Below, one piece after another: positions 30,314 to 42,401 of a stretch of DNA of 64,000 nt. Below the pieces are notes generated by a model, which was not told the origin of the DNA, made no database searches, and saw only the letters and a list, made by a program, of their open reading frames with translations. The stretch covers positions 780,001 to 844,000 of the forward strand of contig JAJOZX010001000.1 of assembly GCA_023014485.1 (NCBI GenBank), read 5' to 3'. Each line of letters starts with the position of its first letter. Within the stretch, counting starts at the first letter, position 1. This DNA comes from Bathynomus jamesi. Lineage: Eukaryota > Arthropoda > Malacostraca > Isopoda > Cirolanidae. A program made the translations under genes and the position numbers.

Positions 30314-31105
30314 CAGTGTTGGGCACTAAAGCGTTAATCCGATAACAGTTAATTAACGAAGTTAACTTTTTTTAACGGACTATTAACGGAAGTTAATTTC
30401 CATTTATCGTTATCGGACCAGTTAACTTCCGATAACTCGATATTTAGTCTATTAAAGTCCGTTAACACGTTAACTGCGAGGAGTCATTCACGGAAGATCA
30501 CCGCTCCGCGAATGAATTCAAACCGCCATAACTTCAGTCTGCCAATTCCGTCCTCTGCCGCAGTGGAACGGCTCTTCTCTCTCGGCAAGGACATCCTGAG
30601 GCCCAAGAGGTCAAGAATGGCAGTTGGGCCTAACTTTGAGAAGTTGGTCTTTCTGAAGGGCAACCAGCACATTGTGTCATAGTCTTTAATAAATGTGCCT
30701 AAAATTTAATTTTACCTTTCAATTCCCGCCATAATAATTCTCTGGTAAATTAAAATTTAGTTAATGGTTAGTGGTTACAAGGGTTTCAAAACATGTAATC
30801 AGTACATTTTTTATTAAAAAAAAAAAAAGTTATTAAGCAAAAAAGTTGCAAAACTTGATAAAAATACAGTTAAATACCTATTTATTGTTGGATTTTGCAT
30901 AAATAAACATTTTCTATGGGTTTTAAAGCTTTTTTCCTTGATTTTTTAAAATGTTAGTAAAGAAATAGTTATCGTTAACGGATTATCGTTAACTTCCGTT
31001 AACTTTGTAGTAAAATTATCGGATTATCGTCATCGGAGTTAAAAATTGGGGTTAACAGATTATCGTTATCGAAGTTAACTTTTTGGTTAACGGTGCCCAC
31101 CACTG
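30314..31105 (+). mobile_element. Short hAT element with GTTAAC subterminal arrays
   Basis: Ends CAGTGTTGGGCAC and GTGCCCACCACTG are inverted, with a perfect 8-bp target duplication CTTCTATG at 30306-30313 and 31106-31113. Both subterminal regions are crowded with GTTAAC, TTAACGG and ATCGTTA motifs. Inside is only a short C-terminal piece of a hAT transposase, so it is a deletion derivative. It inserted into a copy of the dispersed GC-rich repeat. Confidence 0.92.
30512..30682 (+). pseudogene. hAT transposase C-terminal (dimerisation) fragment
   Basis: The last 56 residues of a hAT transposase survive as one frame: FSLPIPSSAAVERLFSLGKD, then ILRPKRSRMAVG and FEKLVFLKGNQH before the stop. The PSSAAVERLFS and RPKRSRM blocks are the conserved hAT C-terminal dimerisation region. 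The catalytic core and the BED zinc finger are missing, so the fragment cannot transpose anything. It marks the coding strand of the parent hAT. Confidence 0.85.
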
Positions 31106-31390
31106 CTTCTATGGCAACTCGCTGGTTATGGCAGTTGCCTGATTAAGACTTCTAAGCCAGATGAAGATACCCTGAACTCTCCTTACACGTCTGGGACTCC
31201 CAGGCGAACGATGCTCTCTTCTCTCTCCTATCTCTCTTAGGTTAGGTTTGGGTGGGATTCCCCCTAGCTTGTGGCAGCTTGGGAGATTCCCCCCTGCTAC
31301 ATTTTTTGGCGTCCTGGGGGGAGGGGTGGCACCTTGCAACAAGGGAGGATGGTACTGGCAGTCAGTTGATCAACATTGCATGCAGTTGCA
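31106..31390 (-). repeat. Dispersed G/C-rich repeat copy, split by hAT
   Basis: It shows CCCAGGCGAACG, CTCTTAGGTTAGG, a G-run and CAGTTGATCAACATTGCA as in the copies at 4.3 and 19.6 kb. Its other part lies at about 30250-30313, across the hAT element. Confidence 0.6.
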
Positions 31391-31750
31391 CACTACCATT
31401 TTGTGGACATACTAGTCCCCTTATTCCTGCCACAAAATAAAATTTTCTTCAATTATTCAGCTCTTTCCATAAAGTATTTAAGTGAATGTTCCTTGAAAGA
31501 TTTCGTTTTAAAGTTTACTTTCAAAAACAAGAAAAAATATTTTCAATTTCAATCGAATTTTTCTAAAAAAAAACGTGAAATCCAAACGCAATTCAGTGTC
31601 TTGTATTTTTCATTCATTTAATGCAAAACTCCGTGCTGAATTCAATGGTGTATTATTATTATTATTATTATATTTTATGAGGCTTTGAGAAGATGGTCAA
31701 CTTCCATTATACATGAAAAAAACGGTACTGATGCACTTCTTTCAAAATTA
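31391..31750. other. No gene seen; short ATT microsatellite
   Basis: AT-rich sequence with (ATT)n near 31651-31672 and an open frame of no recognised similarity. Confidence 0.5.
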
Positions 31751-34026
31751 CACTAGGGAACAACATTTTTGTTTCTTGAAAACTATTTGGTGTTTCTTAT
31801 GGAACGTTTGATGCTGATTCCAAATGTGGTTTCAGAATTCTTCTATCACCCATAGTTTTCGAGAAAATAATATTTCCATTTACTCAGAGTTTTCCCAAAA
31901 TATTAGTTAAAATTAAGTGTACTAATTTAATTTTACTTTCTTTTTTTTCCAGGTTAACTATATTTAATAGTATTTTTTGCATTAAAAAATATAGCTATTT
32001 AAACAAACAGATTTTTAATAAAAAGAAAGAAATTTTTTTCAAGTTTTGCTCAAATTTTAAAATTTTTCATAGTAGAAAAAATTGGTTTTTCATTCCAAAA
32101 AGTTTTCCGTGATTTCAATAATTTTCCGCCAGCATGAATCGAAACTGTATTAATCCCAGAGATACATTTTGCTACATATGTGGAGAACTGACCATAATGG
32201 CACAGAGGAAGACGATGACCCCACTCGTGAAGAATGCTTACGAACTTTATTTTGGATGTAAGGTAGGCGACCAAGACAAATCCTGGGCACCTCATATCTC
32301 ATGCATTTCCTGTGCCGTCACTCTTAGGGGTTGGATTAAAGGTACCCGCAAATCTATGCCATTTGCCATACCAATGATTTGGAGAGAGCCCAAGGATCAC
32401 CTAACGGATTGCTATTTTTGTTTGACTAACGTTTCAGGGTTCTCTGCCAAAAATAAACATAAAATTCAATACCCAAATCTTGCATCTGCCATGAGACCAG
32501 TACTACATGACGATGATAACCCAATTCCAACTCCCCCAAAGTCATGGACACTGGATGAAGAGTCTGAAGTTGAACCAATGGAAATTGATGACACTAAAGA
32601 TACAGACTTTCAGCAACATGAATCAAATAAACCACGTATGATAACGCAGGTTATGCTGAATGATCTCGTGAGAGATTTGGACCTTCCGAAAAAGAAAGTG
32701 GAATTATTGGGCTCCAGGTTACGTGAATGGAATTTGCTGGCAAAAGATACAAGCATATCGGCGTTCCGCACTCGCCAAAAAGATCTGATGCAGTATTTCT
32801 CCTCGTCAGGTGGTTTATGCTACTGTAATAATGTAAATGGACTGCTGTTAGCTCTCGGTCATGAGCACAAATCTGAAGATTGGTGTTTATTTATTGACTC
32901 TTCGAAGCTAAGCCTCAAGGTTGTACTACTTCGCAATGGAAATAAATACCCTTCCATTCCTGTAGGGCACGCTGTCCACATGAAGGAATCTTACGAAAAT
33001 ATGAAACTCATCCTTCAGCAGATTAATTATGATCAGTTTCGTTGGTATATATGTGGGGATTTAAAAGTCGTCGCGCTTCTTCTGGGAATGCAGCTCGGTT
33101 ATACGAAGTTCTGCTGCTTCCTTTGTGAATGGGACAGCAGAGCCAGAGATTCGCATTATTTTGTAAAGGATTGGCCACTTCGTCAAAAATGTATCCCAGG
33201 ACTGAAGAATGTGTCTCATGAACCCTTAGTTGACCCAAGAAAATATACTTACCGCCACTTCACATCAAACTTGGCATCATGAAAAATTTTGTCAAAGCAA
33301 TGAACAAGGAAGATGAGGCATTCAAATATTTGAAGAAAAAGTTTTCATGACTTAGCGATGCAAAGATAAAAGAAGGGATCTTTGTTGGTCCCCAAATCAG
33401 AGAGCTCATGAAAGATCAAAAGTTTGATGATGCCTTGAGAGGAAAAGAAAAAGTGGCATGGGAGGCCATGAAGAATGTTGTCACAAATTTTCTAGGGAAC
33501 ATCAAAGCCTCTAACTATGAAAAAATAGTGCAGGGCATGATTGAAGCATATAGGTTATTGGGATGTAATATGTCACTAAAAATCCATTTCTTGCACTCCC
33601 ATTTAGATTTCTTCCCTGAAAACCTCGGCGACGTAAGCGATGAGCATGGAGAAAGGTTCCACCAAGATATAGCAATAGCTACTATGGAGAAACGCTACCA
33701 AGGGAGGTGGGATCCGGCAATGTTAGCTGATTACTGCTGGACATTGATGCGAGAAGCTCCTAATGAAAACTACAAGAGAAAATCAGTGACAAAGAAGTTT
33801 TAAGAAGAATATTTTAAATGCCAATCTGCCACTAATATAATTTTTATGAAGTATTTTTACTAACTTCTATACACTTTTTGAATAAATATTAAAATACAAA
33901 TTTCTCAGTAACCTTGGGTGATAGAGAAATTCTACGGCTATATTCGGAATCAGCGGGAAAACTCCTATAAGACCGACCTATTCACGTCCAAGAAACAAAA
34001 AGAAAGTTAAAATTTGTTCCCCAGTG
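31751..34026 (+). mobile_element. DNA transposon with CACTA/CAGTG-type ends, TTA target
   Basis: The left end CACTAGGGAACAA and right end TTGTTCCCCAGTG are inverted copies, and TTA is present on both sides (31748-31750 and 34027-34029). Motifs for GTTTCTTG and CTATCACCC / GGGTGATAG are also mirrored subterminally. CACT-starting ends and a 3-bp duplication recall the CACTA/Mirage/Chapaev group or Academ; the superfamily is not proven. Confidence 0.8.
32134..33803 (+). pseudogene. Zinc-finger transposase candidate, one frameshift and one stop
   Basis: The protein would be about 550 residues. It starts with a ZAD-like C2C2 finger: TFCYICGELTIMAQRK, then SWAPHISCISCAVTLRGW, followed by MPFAIPMIWREP and a third pair in CYFCL. 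The middle has an RLREWNLL segment. The possible RNase H-like core shows Asp in CLFIDSSKLSLKVV, Asp in YICGDLKVVALLLGMQ and a Cys pair in KFCCFLCEWDSRARD. The C-terminal part has HFLHSHLDFFPENLGD, SDEHGERFHQDI and RYQGRWDPAMLADYCW. The frame shifts near 33260 and a TGA replaces an Arg-like codon at about 33349. I recognise it as a common arthropod repeat protein with no accepted name; the transposase role comes from its exact position between terminal repeats. A truncated relative is at 1690-1872. Confidence 0.8.
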
Positions 34027-34529
34027 TTATAAGACACTTTTTAGGATGCATTGAATTATATATTGAAGAATTGTCATGCAAACTGGAACAATTTTTTTCA
34101 TGCTATCGGGATGATTTTATTTTGCATTCCATGATTTTTTCATACCTTTGAACTCAGATTGGTATAAAAAATTAATTACTCTATGTTCTCAAAATAGGGT
34201 CTGCCAATATTTAGGAAACAGTAAAAACATTTTCCCCACATTTTATTTACTAACTTTGGCAGTTTTCAAAATCTTAATGGCGAGAATGGTTTTTACACAC
34301 ATACACACTGACAGAGGTTATATATTAAAAGAAAATTGCATCCAGACACAAAATTCTGTACGTCTTCATTATTTATATATGAATTATGTAAACGTAATCC
34401 ATGCAGGACCAGTAGATTTTGATTTCTGAAATTCATGGTACATTCTACTAACAAGAAAATAAGACATTTTGACTGTACTTAATTCAGCATACGAACGCTG
34501 AGGTATATTAACGTTTAATTGTGCTTCGG

Positions 34530-34690
34530 TTGGTTGTAGATTAGAAATCAAGCTGCGAAGGTCTGGGATCGATTCCCACCCCCGCCGCGGTTGAAGTTGG
34601 AACGTCTACCTACTCTGCTATTGTTGGGATTCAGGTGACTCTTGGAGTTCACGCCCATCCGGATGCTACCTGTTACATGATGACGTACGT
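34530..34690 (+). repeat. tRNA-derived SINE head (possible)
   Basis: An A-box-like TGGTTGTAGATTAG (34531) and a B-box-like GATCGATTCCC (34567) are about 35 bases apart, as in a pol III internal promoter. The downstream bases do not fold as a full tRNA, so it looks like a SINE 5' region or a decayed tRNA. Confidence 0.4.
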
Positions 34691-34699
34691 ACTCAAAAA

Positions 34700-35600
34700 T
34701 TGTTCTCACATGATCAATACATTTTCGTTTAATGTTAAATGTGACTATTTGCTTTCCGACGCCAAATATACAACTTCAAGACTATTACATGAAGTATTTC
34801 GGGTTTAATAATAACTAGTGAAAGGGCAACTAGAACAGGATTACGATTTAATAGTTATATTTCATGGTATAGTTGTGCATTACATAATTTATTATTGCTT
34901 AACAGTTATTCAGTTATGATAAAACCATACCTAAAAATAATAAAAATAAACCAAAAAACTTCTGCTTCGACATTATGGTAAGACGAGCCACTAGTAAAAT
35001 GGTGGTGTGTGATTTGTAATAACGATTAAGAAACGAATTTTCACCACTTTCATTCCATTCTTTCATGTGTCAAACAAAAAGTACGTCCGAAACAGACTTC
35101 ATGTGACACTATTTCAGATATAATCTATTCTTTACTTCCCTTGAAATATCTACTTCTAGATTTAACTATGCGGGAAATATGATATAATATTACTAACTAA
35201 CCGTTTGCAGTCTTGGATCGAAATGTGATTCGCGGAATGTTTGGTATTAGATATGGTTTTGATGGTGCAGAAAAGGTTTGTTGCAAGGAATGAACACATC
35301 TCAAAAAGTTCAACTTGGAATGGATATAATTACGTTAAACTCAGTGTAAGTCTTCAATTAGTCCTGAAAACAAATATACCAAAACATATACGTAACAATA
35401 CATGCGAACCCCACGTTTAACTCTGTAGAAATCCATTACATGCAGAGTTAAGATACAGCGTCAAACTAAACAATATTTGGACATAACAAAATAAAAATCT
35501 TTTAAGTACAGCAATTCTGGCCAATTACTTCCTATGTACGTTTATCCAAGTTCTTGGGATAGCTTTGCATGAGAGCATTTCTGAAATTAAAAAGGATTAC
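34700..35600. other. No gene seen
   Basis: AT-rich sequence with no open frame of note, no terminal repeat and no family that I recognise. Confidence 0.5.
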
Positions 35601-36103
35601 AAAGCAGAGATGGGCAGTAATGTATTTGATAAATACTTTAAATAGGTATTTAAATACATTATTATTGATGTATTTTGTAATTATAAATACATATTTTCAA
35701 ATACATTTTTAAATACATTTGCAAAAAATCAGTTTACATATTTTGAGTAATTCCTTGGAATTCTTTTATTGCGACTTGTGGCAACTTATACGCCGCAGTG
35801 ACGTCGCGGTACCATTGGAATTTGTTGCAAGGCTGCCATTTTGAGGAATTTTGTCTGCTAGTGCAAAACACAATTGCACATCATCGACGGACGTTGAATT
35901 GCCGGACTTCATTCCACGTCATTACTGTTTAAATATGACAATTTTAATATGAAAAACAATAACTGCTAACATAAATCACATATAAGGTGTTTTTATTCAA
36001 TTCCTTTTTGTTAGTTAACATATATTTTATAATGGATTATAGAAAGGAGCCATATGTGTGACTGTGGGTAAGCAATGACAAGCAGAAAGTGCATCGACGA
36101 ACC

Positions 36104-39100
36104 CAGGGCCGGATTAAGACCTTTAGAGGCCCTAAGCACTTAAAAGATTTTGGTGCCCCATATATATGTAATTCAAAATATAAACAAAAATAAACCATAA
36201 AATAAAATTTTATTTTTTGAAATGAAACAAAACTTACAGTAAGATGGAAAATAATGTTTATTTTTGTATACTTCCACTTCATTTATATTTTAAAAGTTTT
36301 CTCCTACTTTTTTTAATTGCAAAGTCTTTGATCAGATCCTCAAAACTAATCTTACGTAACACATCTGCTTCTATACTTAGTAGAGATAAGGCATCCAGCC
36401 TGCCTTGTTGCATAGTTGTTCTGTTGGTATTTTTAATATACTTCAACTGAGAAAATGAACGCTCAGCTGAGCAATTTGTGACCATTAATGTTAAAAATAT
36501 ACGAAAGGCAATTTCTACATTTGGGAAGGCACACTCAATATTGTCTTCTACAATTATTTTATAAAGTTCAGCATGACTGAATCTTGTTTTTACATTTTTT
36601 TTTGCACTGAACTTATGGCACACATATGAGTGAAACTGCTGAAGCTCAGCAGAGAAATTAGTGTTCAAGTCCTCTGGGTAAGCATCAATCATCTTTTTAC
36701 AACCCTGAGAATACCTTTCAATTTCAGTAGATGATGAAGTGGTGACATTATGTGGCACATCACTTAGAAAAGAAATTTCTCTGCTATTTCTTTGTATATC
36801 TCTCCTCTTCTTCTCATCTCAGTTTCAAGTTTGTCAACAATTGTGTAAAAGGTGGTGATAAGAAATTTATCTCTGGCATTCAGATATACTTCTGGTGCAT
36901 CTCCGTCATTGGGTACCTTCTTTCTGATACGTTTGCGAGTTTGAGCTGCCTTGTAATCAACATCTGGTAGCATTTCCTTTGTAGCTGCTTCATATCTTTC
37001 AAATTCATCTCGTGAAGTGCACAGTTGGTCAGCTAATGATCCATACAGATCTGCACATGTTTTTAAGTTCACATCCTTATTCTGTAGAACTTTGCTTACT
37101 CTATGAAAATTTTGCAAACTCTCATCCCAAAAATTCAACATAAAAACGAATTCTAGCTCTTGCATCTTATTTGCAATATTATTTGCTTCTCTTCTAGTGT
37201 CTCCCTTTTGTGACTGGTCTTCAGCTATACATTCTAACGCTTCTAAAATTTTAAGGAAAGATTTCAAAATTGCTGCTGTTGCCATAGCATGTGCCTCCCA
37301 TCTGGTATCAGAGAGGGATTTTAAGACACTTTCATTTCCAATACAACCTTTAAGAATTTCCCACTGCTGGTTGAGGCTAAAAAAAAGGTATAGAGCAACT
37401 GCACTGTAGAGAAGAAATTAACCGCCTCTTGACAGCAGTCAACAGCACTTCGGCCTACCAGATTTAGTGAATGGGCTGCACAGGGCACATATATAGCAAA
37501 CTTGTTTGTTTCTAAAATTTTTTGCTGCATCCCCTTATAACGCCCAGACATGTTGACAGCGTTGTCGTAAGATTGACCCCTACATTTTGAAAAGTTTAGC
37601 TTACAAACTTCACATAAGTACTGCAACACCTGATTTGCCATTTCCTCACCAGTATGGCTTTTCATTTTCAGAAAGGTTAAAAAGCGTTCAATAGGCTGTC
37701 CATCTTTTAAGTACCTAAGTACAACACTTAACTGATCGATATGTGATAGATCTGGTGTTGAATCAACTGACAAACTAAAATAACCAGAAGATTTTACTTC
37801 GTCAACAATGAGTGCGTGGACCTTTTGAGCCATTAGTTGAATGAGTTCCTCACAGGTGGTTTTGGACAGGTAAGAAGGATTTCCTTTGCCAGAATTTCCA
37901 TATTTCAAAATGTGACCTGCTAAAAATGGATCAAACCGGCTTATGAGCTCAAGCAGCCCTAAAAAATTCCCATTCTGCAATGATCCAAATCTTTCTTCTG
38001 TTCCTCGAAAAGACAAGCCACGTTCAGCTAACGTACAAATAACAGCTATGACACGCCTCAAGACATGTTCCCAGTAATCACACTCTTCCTGAATTTGTTT
38101 TTCCAACTGTTGTCCCAACCCCGCACCTTGTCTGCGAGTTAAGTATGTTAGCATAGAGTCTCGGTGAGTAGTGCTTTTTTCATGATGATCAATTACAATA
38201 GTATTTCGCCAGTCACTGAACCCTTCTCTTATAACAAAATGTGAGACATTTTTAGGAGCAAACAGTTTACAAACATAACAGTAAACTGATCCTGTTGATG
38301 GTGAATACAATAACCACTCTCTCTTGTATTTCTCACCATTGGCTTTTGTCCCAACGAAAAGTTTTTGTGAACAGTATCTTGCTGGTTTGCCACTACTGAA
38401 ATGCCGGTAAGACTTGTCAAATGGCCCATTGTGGTGTTGACAGTCACTGGGTCCACAAGCAATCCAATAAGCCACATCATCAGCAGAGAAATCAAGCCAC
38501 AACCCTGGATCTTTTGCTATATTTACTTCATCTTCTGCAGGCTGATTCATTTCACCACCATCACCATGGTCCACTAAACTTTCATTTTCAGCAATTATTT
38601 CAACCCCAGAATGTCTTGTAAAGCAACTTGAATCAACATTTGCAGTAGAGGTATCAAGAGAATTTACAGGCAAAGTGAGATCAGTAGTGAGACATGTGGT
38701 AGATGAACCTGCTTGTGACACCTCGGTGATTCCAACGTCATCATATTTTGATTTTGAAGTGATCAAAGTGGTATTTGTGTCCACTTCTGATGACGGAGAT
38801 TGGTTTTGATTCAGAATCGGTATATCATGTTGACGTTGTGGTCGTGGAACTTGTGTAAAGAAATCAGTCAGCTTTGCAGTCTTGGACTCTAAATCCAAAG
38901 TCTTCTCTTGTTTCTCTTTTGATAGTTTTCGCTTTGTGCACCACTTAACTGAACACGTTTCATCTTGGTTCTTGGGGTCTGTAAAATACAGAAATAAAAA
39001 GAATATTTTATTTGTATATTATGTGGCAATCAACACAGTTACACATATCACAATCTTGGCTTTGTTCTTTTATTCTCAGAAAGACAAAATGGGAACCGTA

Positions 39101-40174
39101 CACAACCAAAGTGGCAATTTAAATATAAGTGGCAATTAAATATAACTCAACCGAAATATCAACTCGAAATGTTGAATACAAATCAAATCGAAAGAAGGAA
39201 CCAAAAGAAGGAACCGAAAGAAGGAACCGAAACCTATAAAATAAAAATACTTAACATTAGAATTAATAATACGCAATCTATAAAAATATCAATATTAACA
39301 TTTCACTATTAACGAGCCACATTTTATATTTACATTTATTTATTTATTTAAAACACAATATTTAATTATAGGAAATATGAACATTTGCTTAGGGCCTAAA
39401 TTGTCCTAACTACGTTTGATGTTATATATACATTACAAATTATTCACTCTGGTTATTACAATCTAAATTCTTTTATACTGTTATGACAATAGATAAATAA
39501 ATTATAAAATAAAGATACGTGTATGATAAAATATTGTTATATATACAAATAAAGTACACTTCATAGACTTACCCTAGAGAAGAAGAGAGAGCAACAGATA
39601 AACTTCTTCAACGCTAATTAACTTAGGTCAGTATATCTTATTATTATAATGGCCGTGATAAACATCACTTGATACAACAGCAATATAGAGAGTTTATAGT
39701 TTCTTTTATTTTAATATTAATTTATATTACAATTCTATAAACCTAAATCTTTCTGTAAAACAATACCAAATGATTATGTAAAATATATATTTAATATTAT
39801 ATGCACAAATCACACGTTCAGAATAACTTCCTATAGCACACGAAAATATTTAATCTATATGTATTTTTAATATGGCGCTCAAAGATTTGATATAAACAAA
39901 ATAATAACGCAAAGCGTAAAGTGTGTGATTACAACGAAATATATTTATTCTCTCAAAAGGGTTGTTGTTCACTACAAATTCAAACAATGAAAAAAATAAA
40001 TACTATATATGAATATATATAATTCAGTTTTCAACAGCTTATAGGCTATAAGCCGCGATTATAATAGTATAATAAATCCATGGTAAATCCGACAATGGAA
40101 AATTTCTGTGGTGCCCCCCTTCCCTTGATGCCCTAAGCACGGGCTTATTTTGCTTAATGGTTAATCCGGCCCTG
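36104..40174 (-). mobile_element. hAT element (ZMYM1-like), nearly complete
   Basis: Terminal repeats CAGGGCCGGATTAA and TTAATCCGGCCCTG, flanked by a perfect 8-bp duplication GACGAACC (36096-36103 and 40175-40182). It is 4071 bp with a full-length transposase gene. About 1.2 kb of AT-rich non-coding DNA precedes the gene (38900-40174) and presumably holds its promoter. Confidence 0.95.
36279..38898 (-). pseudogene. hAT transposase (ZMYM1-like), two frameshifts
   Basis: About 860 residues in total, the usual length for this group. The N-terminus is polar (MDLESKTAKLTDFFTQVPRP). Then comes a TTF-type zinc-finger region (SDCQHHNGPFD, KREWLLYSPSTGSVYCYVCK, DWRNTIVIDHHEKS). The RNase H core includes SGYFSLSVDSTPDLSHIDQL with the first Asp, CRGQSYDNAVNMSGRYKG with the second, and VPCAAHSLNLVG. 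After the first shift come LKSLSDTRWEAHAMATAAIL and a helical insertion domain, and after the second the dimerisation block FPNVEIAFRIFLTLMV, NCSAERSFSQLKYIKN and MQQGRLDALSLLSIE. The first shift is at an A8 tract (37379-37386), the second near 36760. Everything else is open, so inactivation looks recent. This is the best-kept large transposase in the window. Confidence 0.92.
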
Positions 40175-40348
40175 GACGAACCCCATTCTTTTCTGTTCCA
40201 TGTATCAGTCCATATGGGGAAGTATTTTGTGTAAATATAGTAAGGGATATGATATTTTTAGCTATTTTGTAAATATGAAATCCATAATGAAACATGAAAA
40301 TGAACAAAATTGGTATTCACACCAAAAAATGTAAATTATATATATATA

Positions 40349-41106
40349 CAGGGTGTCCCATAAGTCCGGCATCATAGGAGAAATTCATATTTTTCTATTT
40401 CTACAAACCATAATTTATGCTCGGGATGCCAATTTCCCGTCCACCATTCTGTTCAGTGACGAGGCTGTTTTTTATGGAAATGGTGAGGTAAATCGACAAA
40501 ACACCCGCTACTGGTGTCAAAACAACCCTCACTGCTATACCTCTTCAAAGGAACAAGCTGCATCTCGGGTGATGGTATGGTGTGGCATTTGGAAGGATCG
40601 CATCATAGGCCCCTTCTTTTTCGATGAACATGTCACTGGAGGCGTGACGTATGCTCAAGGAAGAAGCATTTCCTAGTGTCTTGAACGAAGAAGGAAATTT
40701 CCCAACATGGTTCCAGCAAGACGGCGCTCCTGCACATTACAGCACCCAAGTAAGGGAATACCTGTACCAACAATTCCCTGGTTATTGGATAGGACGTCGA
40801 GGGCCTGTGGAATGGCCAGCTAGAAGCCCGGATCTCACGCCACTAGATTTTTATCTCTGGGGCCACTTGAAAGCGCTGGTATACGCAGATAAAATTAGGA
40901 GTGTTGAACATTTGCGGCAGTGCATTATTGGGGCATGTAACACCATTACTCCTGACATCATTTACCGTGTGCTTGCTGACTGGGTATCACGTCTGAATTT
41001 GTGTATTGAAAACAATGGTGGACATATTGAGCACGTTCTGTAAATAAAAGCTTTTGTTTTGCCTTTTTTTATTATTTTTCCTATGATGTCGGACTTATGG
41101 GACACC

Positions 41107-41109
<3 letters not shown>
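40349..41109 (+). mobile_element. DD41D mariner with internal deletion, in TA microsatellite
   Basis: TA on both sides, ends CAGGGTGTCCCATAAGTCCG and its mirror, 761 bp. The 5' flank is a short TA run and the 3' flank a long one (41110-41150), so insertion was into a TA microsatellite. The N-terminal third of the transposase is gone. Confidence 0.93.
40382..41043 (+). pseudogene. DD41D transposase, N-terminus deleted
   Basis: The catalytic core is present: ILFSDEAVFYGNGEVNRQN holds the first Asp, VMVWCGIWKDRIIGPFFF follows, WFQQDGAPAHYS holds the second Asp, and RSPDLTPLDFYLWGHLKAL the third, again with 41 residues between the last two. A frameshift near 40650-40675 splits it. The DNA-binding N-terminal domain is missing and the 5' terminal repeat is joined almost directly to the core. 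It resembles the copy at 7-668 (same NRHN/NRQN and WIGR.....WPARSPDL blocks) but is not identical, so the two are separate members of one family. Inactive. Confidence 0.88.
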
Positions 41110-41152
<43 letters not shown>

Positions 41153-41769
41153 TACAAGTTCGAAAAAGTACCGAATTGTGAGGTCATATACGTATGTGGC
41201 ATAGCGGCAGCCTTGATTTGTTGGGGCCTGAGCTCAGTCAGTTTGGATCTAGCGTCGAGTAGTCTTTTGTTAGAATGATTCATTCACCCAGGACAGGGAA
41301 GTGTCCGACGCACCTTTTGAGAGCTTGACACTGATGAAGGCGAATATATAGTGGAATAAAAGTGTTAGAGGCTTAGGTCCGGGGTGGATGGACTTTTTTT
41401 CCATTATTGGGAGTATTTTAGTCCCTCATGTTTGTTGTAAATTGAAAATTTAATTGTTTTTCCTGTAACTGTTCCAAACTGTACCGTGTTATGTTTATTA
41501 TAATTTATGTAGTTTCTTCTTTCTGTTGCCTCTCTTTGGATTGCCTTTATTGAGGATAGGAAGCTTTAAACTACTATAACAATAATAACCACTGAAAATG
41601 GAATGTATTGAGGATGGATTTAGATTGTATTTAAATACATTTTCGAAGTAATGTGTATATAGTATTTAATTACATTCCAGTTTACAGTAATGTATTTAGT
41701 ATTTAAATACAAATTTGCGTGGTATTTAGTATTTAAATACATTTTAAAGTATTTATGCCTATCTCTGAT

Positions 41770-41989
41770 TGCAAGATTGTGTGTAAACAAAGCATATTGT
41801 AGAAAATTAGTGAAGAATTTACACCATATTTTTATTATTTTACAAGGTACTGGAAAAGTAGAACTAGGCGGATTTTCACCATATTCTTAGACTATTTATT
41901 CCTTTCGAGCCTTTGCTCTTGTTCAAATTTCTCGTTAATTTATTATTATTACAAGCAGAGCCTTCGGCTCACTGCCCTACGGGCACTGC
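41770..41989. other. No gene seen
   Basis: Short AT-rich spacer with an ATT run near 41941; nothing recognised. Confidence 0.5.
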
Positions 41990-42240
41990 TTGTGCTTCGT
42001 AAACTCGCCTACGGCGAGGGAACCTTCGGTGCCTGGGTTACCCCTTTGGGGGGAGGTCATTCTCCCTCTCCCCCCAAAAACCCCTCACCTCCTTTATGCA
42101 ACTTTGGGGCTAAACCCCTCCCCCATTACCCCAACCCCTCCCAATTACCCCCACCCCTCTCCCCCATTTAGTCCCCAGTGGGGAAGGGGGCTGGCACCTT
42201 GCAACAATTGATCAACATTGCAATTGCATATATGCACTTT
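41990..42240 (-). repeat. Dispersed G/C-rich repeat copy
   Basis: C-rich runs alternate with AACCCCTCCC units and end in GGCACCTTGCAACAATTGATCAACATTGCAATTGCA-like phrases shared, in pieces, with the other copies. Confidence 0.6.
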
Positions 42241-42366
42241 ATTTTAAAAAAAAATTGGCACTTTTTCATGTATTTTCCGGACAATGTGCAACTTTATTTA
42301 TTTTTTTGCACTTTTTAATTTTTAATTTTTTTTTCACTTTTTCATGTATTTTTTTATTGGTATAGG

Positions 42367-42401
<35 letters not shown>

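Larger units (their letters stand above)
35605..41767. mobile_element. Outer hAT-like element holding two nested transposons
   Basis: Ends CAGAGATGGGCAGTAATG and ...TGCCTATCTCTG are inverted. Both subterminal regions are packed with TATTTAAATACATT words. The flanks ATTACAAAG and ATTGCAAG look like a decayed 8-bp duplication. Its own sequence is limited to 35605-36103, 40183-40348 and 41110-41767; the rest is a 4-kb hAT and a mariner. The part at about 35790-36005 recurs inverted at 58860-59035. Confidence 0.75.
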
